Shown: piece by piece, positions 17,347 through 26,836 of the stretch | How positions within the stretch are numbered: the first letter of the stretch is position 1 | Layout: each line of letters opens with the position of its first letter | DNA from: Bryobacteraceae bacterium | GTDB taxonomy: Bacteria > Acidobacteriota > Terriglobia > Bryobacterales > Bryobacteraceae | DNA: 53,159 bases | Reading direction: 5' to 3' | NCBI GenBank assembly: GCA_025980435.1 | Contig: JAICXK010000004.1 | Location: forward strand, 1 to 53,159 | Translations under genes and position numbers: made by a program | Notes under the pieces: generated by a model | What the model was told of the DNA's origin: nothing | What the model saw: the letters and a program-made list of their open reading frames with translations, nothing else | Database searches by the model: none

Positions 17347-19458
17347 ATGGCAAACTCACGTTCCGGACGCAGGCGGTCCGCCGCGGCTGCGCGGGTGGCT
17401 CCGCTGCCGCCCCGCCTGGATTCTCCAGATCTTTACTTAAACCCGCACCTCAGCCTGCTGGCTTTTCAGCGCAGGGTCCTCGAAGAAGCGCAGAACCCCG
17501 CGACGCCTCTTCTGGAACGGGTGAAATTTGTTTCGATACTCGGATCAAATATCGACGAATTCTTTATGGTCCGCGTGGCCGGGCTCTGGCAGCAGATCGA
17601 GACGCGCACGACGGAGATCAGCATGGACGGGCGCTCACCCGGGGAGCAGTTGGAGCTGATTCGTCATGAAGTGACCGGCATTCTGGCCGAGATTTATCGC
17701 CTCTGGCGCGAAGAGCTGATGCCGGATCTCAAAGACGCCGGCATCTACATCCTGCGAAACGACGAATTGAACGCGCAGCAGAAGACCGCGGCGGACGACT
17801 ATTTCCGGCGGGTCGTTTACCCCGTTCTCACCCCGCTTGCAGTCGACCAGAGCCGGCCATTCCCTCATATTTCGAACCTGAGCCTAAACGTTGCCGCGGT
17901 GGTCACCAACGGCGACGGACAGGAGCGTTTTGCGCGTATCAAAGTGCCGGATTCGCTGCCGCAGCTTGTATCCATTCCGTCGGAAGCAAGCGAACTGGCG
18001 TTCGTCTGGCTGGAGCAGATCATCATCGCGAACCTGCGCATGCTCTTTCCCGAGATGGAGATTCTGAAAGCGGACATGTTTCATGTCACCCGGGACGCCG
18101 AACTGGCGATTCAGGAACTGGAGGCCGACGATCTGCTGGAGAGTGTCCAAGAAGCGGTATGGCGGAGAAGATTTCGTGACGCCGTTCGCCTTCAGGTAAA
18201 CGCCGGTATGCCGCAAAAGCTGATTGAGCTGCTGACCAGTAATCTGGAGCTCGATCAGAACGATGTTTACCGGGTGGACGGTCCGGTGGACATCAGCCGG
18301 GTCCGGGCGCTGCTGCCGATTGATCGCCCGCGCCTGAAGGACAAGCCCTTCATTCCCTCAACTCCCAAGAGTTTTGCATCGGCAACCGGCAGCGAGATTT
18401 TTGCCACGATCCGGGAATCCGACATACTTGTGCATCACCCCTATGAGTCGTTCCAGCCGATGGTCGATTTTTTGCGGGCCGCGGCTGACGACCCTGACGT
18501 GTTGGCGATCAAAATGACGCTCTACCGCGTGGGACGCAATTCGCCGATTGTCGAAACGCTGCTGGAGGCCAGCCAGAACGGAACGCAAGTAGCGGTGCTA
18601 GTGGAATTGAAAGCGCGATTCGACGAAGAGAGCAACATCGAATGGGCCCAGAAACTGGAGCGCGAAGGGGTACACGTCGTTTACGGCCTGCCGGGGGTGA
18701 AAGTACACGCAAAGATGGCCATGGTTGTTCGGCGCGAGGGTGACGCCATTCGCCGCTACATTCATTTAGGAACGGGCAATTACAATCCAGGCACCGCGCG
18801 GATCTATACGGACCTGGGCCTGTTTACCGCGAATGAAGAAATCGGCGAGGACGTCAGCGATCTATTCAATTACCTGACCGGCTATTCGGCCAAGAAAGCG
18901 TATCGTAAGCTGCTGGTTGCGCCGTTCAGTATTCGGTCCGGCCTGGAACGGCTGGTGCGTAATGAGATCGAACGGCACAAAGCGCACGGCGACGGACACC
19001 TGATCTTTAAGATGAATGCGCTGGAGGATGCCGGCATGATCCGACTTTTATATGAAGCATCGCGCGCGGGCGTCGAGATCGATCTCATTGTGCGCGGAGT
19101 TTGTTCGCTGCGCCCCGGCGTTCCTGGGGTAAGCGAAACGATTCGTGTCAGGAGCATCCTCGGCCGTTTTCTTGAACACAGCCGGATCTATTACTTTCAC
19201 AATGGCGGCGACGAGCTTATCTATGCGGGCAGCGCGGACTTGATGCCGAGGAATCTGAACCGCCGGGTGGAAATCCTGTTTCCCATAGAGGATCCACGGC
19301 TGGTTCGCCGGTTGCGCGACAGAATCCTGGAAAAGCATCTGGAGGACGAGGCATGCGCCCGCATTATGCAGCCCGACGGCAGCTACACGCATCCTCCCAA
19401 GAACAACGGTAAGAGGCTCCTGGCCAGTCAGAACTGGTTTCTCAAGCACGAAGCGTGA
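17347..19458 (+). CDS. ppk1: Polyphosphate kinase 1
   Basis: This 703-residue enzyme reversibly transfers the terminal phosphate of ATP to polyphosphate. The N-terminal domain shows LSLLAFQRRVLEEA and SNIDEFFMVRVAGL. The catalytic C-terminal domains contain LKARFDEESNIEWA and VKVHAKM, where His454 is the expected phosphorylated residue. They also contain LGTGNYNPGTARIYTD and a second conserved His in HSRIYYFHNGG. The length matches the family. Its stop overlaps the GTG of a PhoR-like kinase gene by four bases, so phosphate signalling and polyphosphate synthesis are probably co-expressed. Confidence 0.97.
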   Translation: MANSRSGRRRSAAAARVAPLPPRLDSPDLYLNPHLSLLAFQRRVLEEAQNPATPLLERVKFVSILGSNIDEFFMVRVAGLWQQIETRTTEISMDGRSPGEQLELIRHEVTGILAEIYRLWREELMPDLKDAGIYILRNDELNAQQKTAADDYFRRVVYPVLTPLAVDQSRPFPHISNLSLNVAAVVTNGDGQERFARIKVPDSLPQLVSIPSEASELAFVWLEQIIIANLRMLFPEMEILKADMFHVTRDAELAIQELEADDLLESVQEAVWRRRFRDAVRLQVNAGMPQKLIELLTSNLELDQNDVYRVDGPVDISRVRALLPIDRPRLKDKPFIPSTPKSFASATGSEIFATIRESDILVHHPYESFQPMVDFLRAAADDPDVLAIKMTLYRVGRNSPIVETLLEASQNGTQVAVLVELKARFDEESNIEWAQKLEREGVHVVYGLPGVKVHAKMAMVVRREGDAIRRYIHLGTGNYNPGTARIYTDLGLFTANEEIGEDVSDLFNYLTGYSAKKAYRKLLVAPFSIRSGLERLVRNEIERHKAHGDGHLIFKMNALEDAGMIRLLYEASRAGVEIDLIVRGVCSLRPGVPGVSETIRVRSILGRFLEHSRIYYFHNGGDELIYAGSADLMPRNLNRRVEILFPIEDPRLVRRLRDRILEKHLEDEACARIMQPDGSYTHPPKNNGKRLLASQNWFLKHEA

Positions 19459-20825
19459 CTCGCGGCAACTTGATCGTGACGTGGGCCTTGCTGATGATCT
19501 CGGTTCCCATGGCCATGTTCTGGATTTGGCCGGACATCGCGGCCGGGGCGCATCTCCCGGCTGCTCTGAAACTGCTCGCCGTAGGGGCGGGTTTCAGTGC
19601 CGCTGCCGCTGGCCTGATTCTCGCGCGTGCGCGTAAATGGGCCGGGACCGCGGAGCAGCTCGAAATTTTTGCTGCAAAGCTTCCATCAGAAGAAACGCAT
19701 CTGGAAGACCAGGGTCCGCACGAATTGCGTCGGCTGGCAAGGACGCTGCAAGAGATGGCCGGACGAGTGCGGCGCCTGGTAGAGCGGGCGAATCTCGAAG
19801 GCGCACGGCGCGAGGCGATCCTGGCCTGCATGGCGGAAGGCGTGCTTGCGGTGGATCGCAACCTGAACGTGATCTTTTGTAACGAGGCTTTCGCGCAGGC
19901 ATTCAGCACACCCACGCCGGTAAGGGAGGGCAGGACATTGTATGAAGTGGTCCGCGAGCCTGTGTTGCGCGATATTCTGGAGACCGTCGTTCACAGGGGA
20001 ACACCGGAAACGGGCCGGTTTCAAATGCCGAGCGCCGCGGGTCGATGGTTCGAAGCCAGAGCATTGCCGTTGGGCGGAGAACCCGACGGCGGCGCTTTGA
20101 TCGCCCTGCACGACATCACCGGTATTGAGCGGCAGGAGCAGGTTCGAAAGGATTTTGTTGCAGATGTATCGCACGAACTTCGCACACCTCTGGCGGCGAT
20201 TCGCGGCTATGCAGAAACGCTGCTGGACGGCGGCCTGGAAGACGCGGCTAACAACCGCCGTTTTGTGGAAGTCATCCTCTCTCACGCGCTGCGGTTGAAT
20301 ACCATAGCTACCGACCTGCTGGCGATCTCAGAGCTGGATGCCAAGGCCGAACCATCCGCACCGCCGGAGCCCGTGGGCGTCGTCGAAGCGATAGAATCTG
20401 CTGTCCGTACCGTTGAAAGCGGAGCCGCGCTCCGTGGAGTCCGCATCATTCGCGAGGACTGCGAGAACGATCGCATTCTCGGCTACCGATTTCGGCTGGA
20501 ACAAGCGCTGGTCAACCTTCTAGACAATGCCGTTAAGTTTAATCGCGAGAACGGCAGCGTTCGGATCGAGTGGGCCCGAACGAAAAATGGCCAGGTAACC
20601 ATCTCCGTCACCGACACGGGAATCGGGATTGCGCAGGAAGATCTGAAGCGAGTCTTCGACCGGTTTTATCGCGTAGACAAAGCGCGCTCGCGCCCTGCCG
20701 GCGGGACCGGACTTGGCCTGTCCATCGTGAAAGAAGTAATAGAGCGCATGGGCGGCACGGTTTCGGTGGAAAGCCAGCTCGGGAAAGGTTCACGATTTAC
20801 GATTCATTTGCAAGCAGCGGAATAA
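19455..20825 (+). CDS. PhoR-like sensor histidine kinase
   Basis: This 456-residue membrane kinase has two N-terminal helices (about residues 8-25 and 33-55) with a very short loop, so it lacks a large periplasmic sensor, as in PhoR. A PAS domain follows (about 118-215, AILACMAEGVLAVDRNLNVI), then HisKA with His240 in DVSHELRTPLAAIRGY. The HATPase_c domain shows the N box NLLDNAVKFN, the G1 box DTGIGIA and the GGTGLGLSI box. The GTG start overlaps the ppk1 stop. Together with ppk1 it suggests response to phosphate supply. No PhoB partner is adjacent. Confidence 0.9.
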   Translation: MTRGNLIVTWALLMISVPMAMFWIWPDIAAGAHLPAALKLLAVGAGFSAAAAGLILARARKWAGTAEQLEIFAAKLPSEETHLEDQGPHELRRLARTLQEMAGRVRRLVERANLEGARREAILACMAEGVLAVDRNLNVIFCNEAFAQAFSTPTPVREGRTLYEVVREPVLRDILETVVHRGTPETGRFQMPSAAGRWFEARALPLGGEPDGGALIALHDITGIERQEQVRKDFVADVSHELRTPLAAIRGYAETLLDGGLEDAANNRRFVEVILSHALRLNTIATDLLAISELDAKAEPSAPPEPVGVVEAIESAVRTVESGAALRGVRIIREDCENDRILGYRFRLEQALVNLLDNAVKFNRENGSVRIEWARTKNGQVTISVTDTGIGIAQEDLKRVFDRFYRVDKARSRPAGGTGLGLSIVKEVIERMGGTVSVESQLGKGSRFTIHLQAAE

Positions 20826-20834
20826 GATGAACAC

Positions 20835-21224
20835 ATGGTAAGTGACCGTCAGAACATCTCGTCCGGCGCGAAATGGGAGGACATTGTCGGTTACAGCCGC
20901 GCTGTGCGAGTGGGCGGCCGCGTCTACCTGACGGGCACGACCGCCATAGATGAGAACGGCCAACTGGTGGGCGCCGGCGACGCCTATCGTCAAACAGTCC
21001 AGATCATTCGCAACATCGAACGCGCTCTGAAGCAGGCGGGCGCGAGTCTTGAGAATGTCGTTCGCACGCGCATGTTTGTGACCGATATCAAGAGATGGGA
21101 GGAGTATGGCCGGGCGCATCGCGAGTTCTTCGGTAACATCCGCCCATGCGCGACCATGATCGAAGTCCGGGCGCTGATCGATCCGGCGATGCTCATCGAG
21201 ATTGAGGTCGAAGCCGAACTGTAG
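20835..21224 (+). CDS. Rid (YjgF/YER057c/UK114) family protein
   Basis: This 129-residue cytoplasmic protein has the Rid fold: VGYSRAVRVGGRVYLTGTTA, then QTVQIIRNIERALKQAGASLENVVRTRMFVTD, and the end IEVEAEL. RidA deaminates reactive enamine/imine intermediates. The C-terminal stretch IEVRALIDPAMLIEIEVEA differs from the classical RidA pattern around its catalytic Arg, so it may belong to one of the other Rid subgroups, and deaminase activity is not assured. It lies nine bases after the histidine kinase stop and 22 bases before the amidohydrolase start. Confidence 0.9.
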   Translation: MVSDRQNISSGAKWEDIVGYSRAVRVGGRVYLTGTTAIDENGQLVGAGDAYRQTVQIIRNIERALKQAGASLENVVRTRMFVTDIKRWEEYGRAHREFFGNIRPCATMIEVRALIDPAMLIEIEVEAEL

Positions 21225-21246
21225 TGTGCGCTATGCTCAAACCTTT

Positions 21247-22530
21247 ATGCGAATCGCGTGGCTGGCTCTTCTGTTTTTCGCGCCCCTGCTCGAGGCGCAG
21301 ACCACATATGTTTTGAAAGCAGCCCATCTGTTCGATGGCAAAAACAACTCGCTTGTGCAGCCGGGGCTCGTGGTGGTATCGGGCAACAAGATTCAATCCG
21401 TAGGCGGGCAGGCTCCTGCGGGTGTAACCGTAATCGACCTCGGCGATGCGACCTTGTTGCCCGGATTTATTGATTCCCACACGCACCTCACGATGGATTT
21501 CAATCCCGATTACAACGGCGCCAGGCTGGCCGGCTTGAGCCGCACAATTCCGGAAGATGCGATCCGCGCCACCGTGAACGCGCGAAAGACGCTGATGGCG
21601 GGGTTTACCACGGTCCGCGATGTCGGCTCAGAGGACTTCCTCGACGTCGGGCTGCGCAATTCGATCAATGCCGGCATCGTCCCGGGGCCGCGTATGCTGG
21701 TGGCGGTGCATGCGATCGGCGCAACCGGCGGCCATTGCGATGATGGCCAGGGCTTTCGCTTCGGGCTGCTGAATCATGAAATGGGGCCCGAGGACGGTGT
21801 CGTCAATTCTCCTGACGAGGCGCGCTTTGCGGTGCGATTCAACATCAAATATGGGGCGGACGTCATCAAGACCTGCGCCACAGGAGGCGTCCTTTCTCCA
21901 ACCGACGACGTGGATGCTCCGCAGTTGAGCCAGGCCGAATTGGACGCGCTTGTTTCGGCGGCCCACGAATTACGCCGTAAGACAGCCGCTCATGCCCATG
22001 GATCGGAGGGCGCCAAGCGGGCTGTCCGCGCCGGTATCGATTCGATCGAGCACGGCACCTTCATCGACGATGAAACCCTGCGCATGATGCGCGAGCACGG
22101 AACCTATCTTGTTCCGACGCTTGCGGTACGCAGCGGGATCGCTGAGTCGAAATTCCCCCCGCTTGTGCGGCAGAAGGCCGACGTGGCACTGAAGGCGCAG
22201 GACAATATGGTGCGGCGCGCGCTGGGCATGGGTGTGAAAATTGCGCTTGGCACGGATGCCGCTGTGTATCCGCACGGAAATAACGCGCTCGAGTTTGTTC
22301 TGATGGCGAACGACGGCATGACGCCGGCTCAATCGCTGAAAGCGGGAACGTCGTCGGCCGCTGAACTGCTTGGATTGCAAAACAAAATTGGCACACTCGA
22401 GTCCGGCAAGCTGGCGGACATTGTTGCAGTTCCAGGCAATCCCTTCGAAAACATTAAAGTGACGCAAAGCGTTCTCTTTGTCATGAAAGAGGGCACGATT
22501 TACCGCAACGACCGAAGCGCAGCAAAGTGA
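21247..22530 (+). CDS. Secreted metal-dependent amidohydrolase (imidazolonepropionase/Xaa-Pro dipeptidase-like)
   Basis: This 427-residue protein has a signal peptide (MRIAWLALLFFAPLLEAQ) when started at ATG 21247; earlier in-frame codons give a non-signal extension. Amidohydrolase metal-site motifs appear in order: DSHTHL near residue 80, DVIKTCATGG near 210 (a Lys in the position carboxylated in family members), AHAHGSEGAKRAV near 245, IEHGTF near 265 and LGTDAA near 335. Relatives hydrolyse imidazolonepropionate, prolyl dipeptides or other amides. The signal peptide argues for a periplasmic peptidase-like role rather than histidine breakdown. Confidence 0.9.
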   Translation: MRIAWLALLFFAPLLEAQTTYVLKAAHLFDGKNNSLVQPGLVVVSGNKIQSVGGQAPAGVTVIDLGDATLLPGFIDSHTHLTMDFNPDYNGARLAGLSRTIPEDAIRATVNARKTLMAGFTTVRDVGSEDFLDVGLRNSINAGIVPGPRMLVAVHAIGATGGHCDDGQGFRFGLLNHEMGPEDGVVNSPDEARFAVRFNIKYGADVIKTCATGGVLSPTDDVDAPQLSQAELDALVSAAHELRRKTAAHAHGSEGAKRAVRAGIDSIEHGTFIDDETLRMMREHGTYLVPTLAVRSGIAESKFPPLVRQKADVALKAQDNMVRRALGMGVKIALGTDAAVYPHGNNALEFVLMANDGMTPAQSLKAGTSSAAELLGLQNKIGTLESGKLADIVAVPGNPFENIKVTQSVLFVMKEGTIYRNDRSAAK

Positions 22531-22556
22531 TATTCTTCTAGAACTACTTCGTCTCT

Positions 22557-22564
22557 GGGAGGAA
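22557..22564 (+). promoter_or_regulatory. Ribosome-binding site deciding the TTG start of the first Oar-type receptor
   Basis: GGGAGGAA lies four bases before the TTG at 22569. It fixes a non-ATG start that gives a complete signal peptide, and no better in-frame ATG precedes the signal sequence. Confidence 0.75.
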
Positions 22565-22568
22565 TACG

Positions 22569-25500
22569 TTGCGAAATCTCTGCTTTTTCTGCGTGGCTAT
22601 CCTTGGATGCTCCGCCGGCCTGCATGCGCAATTGGCGAACACTACTTCCCTGGTTGGAACGGTGAATGACTCCGCCGGAGCGGTGATTCCGGGCGTGACC
22701 ATATCGGCCGTTAACAGCGCCACTCAGGATCAGTACACTGCGATCACCAACGCACAGGGCGACTACACGATCCAGTTCGTCAAGACCGGAACATATAACC
22801 TCACGGCGTCGCATCCCGGATTCCAGACGATAACCAAAGGCGGAGTCACGGTAGATTACAACCAGACCGTTCGCAGCGACTTTACGCTGCCCGTCGGCCA
22901 GGTCTCCGAGCACGTCGTCGTCACCGCCACGACTCCACCCATCACTACCGACGACGCAAGCGTTAAGGAAACGGTGGGAACGCGTTCAGTGGCGGAACTT
23001 CCTCTCAATGGCCGCGACCCACTGCAACTTGCCGCCATAACGCCCGGCGTTTTGCCTGGACAGAAGGCCGCGAACGGCGTCCCTCCCGGCGAGGATTTCA
23101 TCGGAGCAGGCACGCGTGAAATCCAGAACAGCATTTCGCTTGACGGTATCTCGATTGTAAATAACCTGATTACTACCACGCCCTTTCATCCTTCGGTCGA
23201 TTCCATTCAGGAATTCGAGGTGCAAACGGGAACGTATTCGGCGCAGTACGGTTCGTATCTGGGCGCGCATTTGAATCTGATTACGAAAACCGGAACAAAC
23301 GATCTGCACGGCGCGCTTTTTGAGTTCTTCCGTAATAATGTTCTCGACGCGCGAAATTATTTCCAGAAGCCAGGCACGCCGAAAGCGCCGCTGCGCCAAA
23401 ACCAGTTCGGTTTCGAGTTGGGCGGGCCCGTTTACATTCCGAAGCTTTACGACGGACGCAATAAGACCTTCTTCATGGTCGATTACGAGGGCCTGCGCCT
23501 GATCAAAGATGTTACTTCGCTCGATACCGTTCTGACTCCGTTGATGCGGCAGGGCAACTTCTCGGAATACCCGAAGGCGCTCCACGACCCCAACAACGGC
23601 GGCGCAGCCGTGCCTGGAAACATCTTTAAACCGGGCGAGCTTTCTCCTCAGGCTCAGAAGGCGCTCCAATATATGCCGCTGCCCAATCTGCCCGGCATCA
23701 CTTCAAACCTTGAAGCAACTTACCCGAACAACGATCATTACAATCAGACCATCGACCGGATCGATCAGAACATCGGTGACAGAATCCGCCTGTTTTACCG
23801 GTACGCGTGGCAGAACGAGACCATCCTGACGGGCGCCACGAGTCCGTTCAACTCCACGTTTCTGCCGGTGTCCACCCGGAATTGGGTGTTCGGGTACACG
23901 CAGACGATTAGCGCGAACATGGTCAATGATTTTCGAATCGGACGCCAGAACCTGAGCACCGACGCTTTGAACTATTGGGCTGTGAACGGGCTGAAGAGCG
24001 CGGGCGCCGATCTTGGCATCCCGGGTTTCAACGGTGATACCGTGTTTAACAATCCCGGCATACCGGTGTTCTCCATTAGCGGCTTCATGACGCTGGGTAA
24101 TGCCGGAACGAATTGGATTCAGCAGGACACGACCTGGCAGGGAACTGACTCCTTCAACTGGACCAAGGGCGCTCATTCGTTGATCTTCGGCGCGGAACTG
24201 CGGAAATTGATCACCGCCCGTTCCGCCGTGAACCAGCCCCTTGGGCTATTTACGTTCGCGAATACGCCGGTGATTACCGGGTACGCCCCTTCCGATTTCA
24301 TGCTCGGGTACGCGCAAAGCGATGCTACTCCCGGTCCTGAAATCCGCAACAAAGTGGCGGAGTGGCGCGATGGATTTTTTGTCGTGGACAACTGGCACGC
24401 GAGCAGGAAGCTTACGCTGAATCTTGGATTGCGGTACGAACTTCCGACCGTGCCCTATACCGCAAACGGCTATGCCACTATTCTCAATCCGCAACAAACG
24501 GCCCTGATTCCCTCAAACCCGCCGGTCCCCGGATTTAAATTCATCAATCCAAATCATAAAGACTTCGCTCCGCGCATCGGGCTGGCGTACCGCATTAGCG
24601 ATAAGACAGTTTTCCGGGCCGGCTACGGAATCTACTACAATCCCAACCAAACGAACACGTTCACGTTCCTGAGCAATAACCCTCCCTTCAGTTCAATCTC
24701 GACATTTAATTCGTCCGGCTCTAACCTGATCAGCCTGAGCAATCCCACACCCGCGGCCCTGGTCCATAAGACGGCGCTCTCCAATACCACCATAATTTCG
24801 CCGAATCCATACCTTCCGACTCAGTACATGAACCAGTGGAGCGCCGATCTCGAGCGTTCGCTGTGGAGCAATGCGGCTCTCGACGTGCAATATCTCGGAT
24901 CACACAGCACACACCTTGACCGCAGCTACTACATCAACACGCCTCTCCCTGGCCCAGGGCCCGTGAGCCTGCGGCGTCCGAACCAGATCTTTGGCGATAT
25001 TCGAATCATCCAGAATGACGAGATGGCGAATTATAACGGGCTAAGCCTTGTCCTGCGGCAACGGTTCACGCACGGTGTTTCGCTTCTTGCTTCCTACACG
25101 TGGTCTCACAACCTTGACGTGACAACCGACTCGAACGGCGGCGGCGCGCCGATGAATCCCTACAATTGGCGAGCTGACTACGGAAATTCCAACTGGGACG
25201 TGCGGCATCGCTTTGTCGCCAGCTTCAATTACGAGCTGCCGTTCTTTGCTTCCGCTTCAAACGGCTTTGTCCGCCAGATACTGGGCGGATGGCAGACGAA
25301 CGGAATCGTAAATCTGCAAACCGGTTTTCCGTTCAATGTAACCGTTTCGGGAGATGTTGCGAATACGGGCAGAAGCAATCAACGTCCGAACCTGGCGGGA
25401 ACGCCTTCGGATAACTGCGGCAACGGTCATCTTTCCGGTTGCATAGATCCGGCTGCTTTTGTGCTGCCCACCCGTTACACTTACGGCAATGCCGGCAGAA

Positions 25501-25727
25501 ATCTGCTATACGGCCCGGGCCTCTACAACGTGGACTTTTCGCTCTTCAAAAATTTCAGTTTCGCAGAGCGCGTGAAACTGCAGTTCCGTTCGGAGTTCTT
25601 CAACTTCTTCAACACGCCCGCTTTCAGTAATCCGAACGCGACCTTCGGCACTACTGCGTTCGGCACAATCACTTCCACGAAGCATGACAATCGCGAGATA
25701 CAGTTTGCGTTGAAGCTGCTTTTCTAA
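22569..25727 (+). CDS. Oar-type TonB-dependent receptor with carboxypeptidase-like regulatory domain
   Basis: This 1052-residue outer-membrane protein begins with a signal peptide (MRNLCFFCVAILGCSAGLHAQ). A carboxypeptidase-regulatory-like beta-sandwich follows (about 24-110, LVGTVNDSAGAVIPGVTISAV), then a plug domain with ELPLNGRDPLQLAAITPG, which is typical of Acidobacterial Oar-like proteins. The rest is a barrel ending in FALKLLF with a terminal Phe. Such proteins are abundant in Acidobacteria and probably import large or polymeric ligands, but the ligand here is unknown. The TTG start has a strong ribosome site. The stop overlaps the convergent AttH-like gene by four bases. Confidence 0.92.
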   Translation: MRNLCFFCVAILGCSAGLHAQLANTTSLVGTVNDSAGAVIPGVTISAVNSATQDQYTAITNAQGDYTIQFVKTGTYNLTASHPGFQTITKGGVTVDYNQTVRSDFTLPVGQVSEHVVVTATTPPITTDDASVKETVGTRSVAELPLNGRDPLQLAAITPGVLPGQKAANGVPPGEDFIGAGTREIQNSISLDGISIVNNLITTTPFHPSVDSIQEFEVQTGTYSAQYGSYLGAHLNLITKTGTNDLHGALFEFFRNNVLDARNYFQKPGTPKAPLRQNQFGFELGGPVYIPKLYDGRNKTFFMVDYEGLRLIKDVTSLDTVLTPLMRQGNFSEYPKALHDPNNGGAAVPGNIFKPGELSPQAQKALQYMPLPNLPGITSNLEATYPNNDHYNQTIDRIDQNIGDRIRLFYRYAWQNETILTGATSPFNSTFLPVSTRNWVFGYTQTISANMVNDFRIGRQNLSTDALNYWAVNGLKSAGADLGIPGFNGDTVFNNPGIPVFSISGFMTLGNAGTNWIQQDTTWQGTDSFNWTKGAHSLIFGAELRKLITARSAVNQPLGLFTFANTPVITGYAPSDFMLGYAQSDATPGPEIRNKVAEWRDGFFVVDNWHASRKLTLNLGLRYELPTVPYTANGYATILNPQQTALIPSNPPVPGFKFINPNHKDFAPRIGLAYRISDKTVFRAGYGIYYNPNQTNTFTFLSNNPPFSSISTFNSSGSNLISLSNPTPAALVHKTALSNTTIISPNPYLPTQYMNQWSADLERSLWSNAALDVQYLGSHSTHLDRSYYINTPLPGPGPVSLRRPNQIFGDIRIIQNDEMANYNGLSLVLRQRFTHGVSLLASYTWSHNLDVTTDSNGGGAPMNPYNWRADYGNSNWDVRHRFVASFNYELPFFASASNGFVRQILGGWQTNGIVNLQTGFPFNVTVSGDVANTGRSNQRPNLAGTPSDNCGNGHLSGCIDPAAFVLPTRYTYGNAGRNLLYGPGLYNVDFSLFKNFSFAERVKLQFRSEFFNFFNTPAFSNPNATFGTTAFGTITSTKHDNREIQFALKLLF

Positions 25728-26836
25728 CGGGGAGTATGGCCGCTTACGCGGATTGCGTTTCGATATCCGGTCATTTCCAGATATCCAACTCCATTCACTT
25801 TTTGGTCGTGTATCTGACCCTGATAGGTAACTGCTCCTTCCCAGTAAGTGGGGGAGATACTGCGTTCCGTAAACAGTTCCTGATCTTTGAGCGCTGTCCG
25901 CTCGGATAACTGCAGGCCCAGTGATGGCACGGAAATGGTCCAGGCAACAGGGTAGCGCGCGCCCGAGCGGGGACTGTGCCATGTTTCTCCGGGAGTCAGA
26001 GAGAACTGCCCGGCCTCCAGGAAGCGCGCCTTGCCTTGCGCATCGACGTATGTTCCCGATGAGTACGGGGTCTCCGCCCCTGTGTCGTTTCGAAGCCGGT
26101 AGAGCATAAGTTCTTCGCGATTATCGAGTTGAATAGCGAACCAGTCCCAGCCCGCGACCTTGCCGGCTGCTGATTCCGTGAAGAACTCGTGATCCATCCA
26201 GGCGAGACCTGTCACTGCCGCCGATTTGCCGTTGCGATCCAGATGACCTTCGGCGGCAATGCGAGTGAAAGAAATGTAGTGTGATGCCTCGCCCGGCGCC
26301 GCACCCTTCCGGCTGATACCGTTCCTTCCATGAATAACTGGCGGCTTCTCCGGCTTGAGGTTTAAGACCAACTTGAAGCGATCGCAAACGGCCTGCAATT
26401 TCTGATCGCCGCTCGCGAGCGAGTTCCATTGCACTTGCCAGTTCCCGTTCCAATAACGCCGCTGCTCCAGGCTGATTCCGGCAAGGCCCGGTCCGGCGCG
26501 GTTCAACCGCTCCACATGATAGAAGTTCCCACCATCAATATCGCTCAGTGCTAAGTGCGCAAGGTAAAGCTCATCCGGTCGCCACACGACATCTTCGGCC
26601 GCTGCTGCCGCTGGAGGTAAATGAACAGCCTGACGGAAGAAAGTTAATTCAAATCCAAAGCGATGGCCATCGGCAGCGCGCAAATTGCCGGTGTAATACC
26701 ACCACTCGGTCTGATACTCAGGATGGTTGAAGTAATCGCGCGGAAACTCGTAAGAATAACCGGGAAGCGCCGGTTGCCACTGTTGTGCCGCTGCGATCAT
26801 GGCAACGGCCAAAACGACCAGCGTCTTACGCTTCAT
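25724..26836 (-). CDS. AttH/CrtC-like lipocalin-fold protein
   Basis: This 370-residue protein has a signal peptide (MKRKTLVVLAVAMIAAAQQ). The mature start DYFNHPEYQTEWWYYTGNL, followed by GHRFGFELTFFRQA, is diagnostic of the AttH/carotenoid 1,2-hydratase family of tandem lipocalin-like domains. Despite the family name, many bacterial members sit beside FtsX-type ABC transporters, as here, and probably have a lipid or envelope role, not carotenoid hydration. The start overlaps the permease gene by 11 bases, so the ATPase, permease and this protein form one operon. Confidence 0.88.
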   Translation of the reverse strand: MKRKTLVVLAVAMIAAAQQWQPALPGYSYEFPRDYFNHPEYQTEWWYYTGNLRAADGHRFGFELTFFRQAVHLPPAAAAAEDVVWRPDELYLAHLALSDIDGGNFYHVERLNRAGPGLAGISLEQRRYWNGNWQVQWNSLASGDQKLQAVCDRFKLVLNLKPEKPPVIHGRNGISRKGAAPGEASHYISFTRIAAEGHLDRNGKSAAVTGLAWMDHEFFTESAAGKVAGWDWFAIQLDNREELMLYRLRNDTGAETPYSSGTYVDAQGKARFLEAGQFSLTPGETWHSPRSGARYPVAWTISVPSLGLQLSERTALKDQELFTERSISPTYWEGAVTYQGQIHDQKVNGVGYLEMTGYRNAIRVSGHTPR

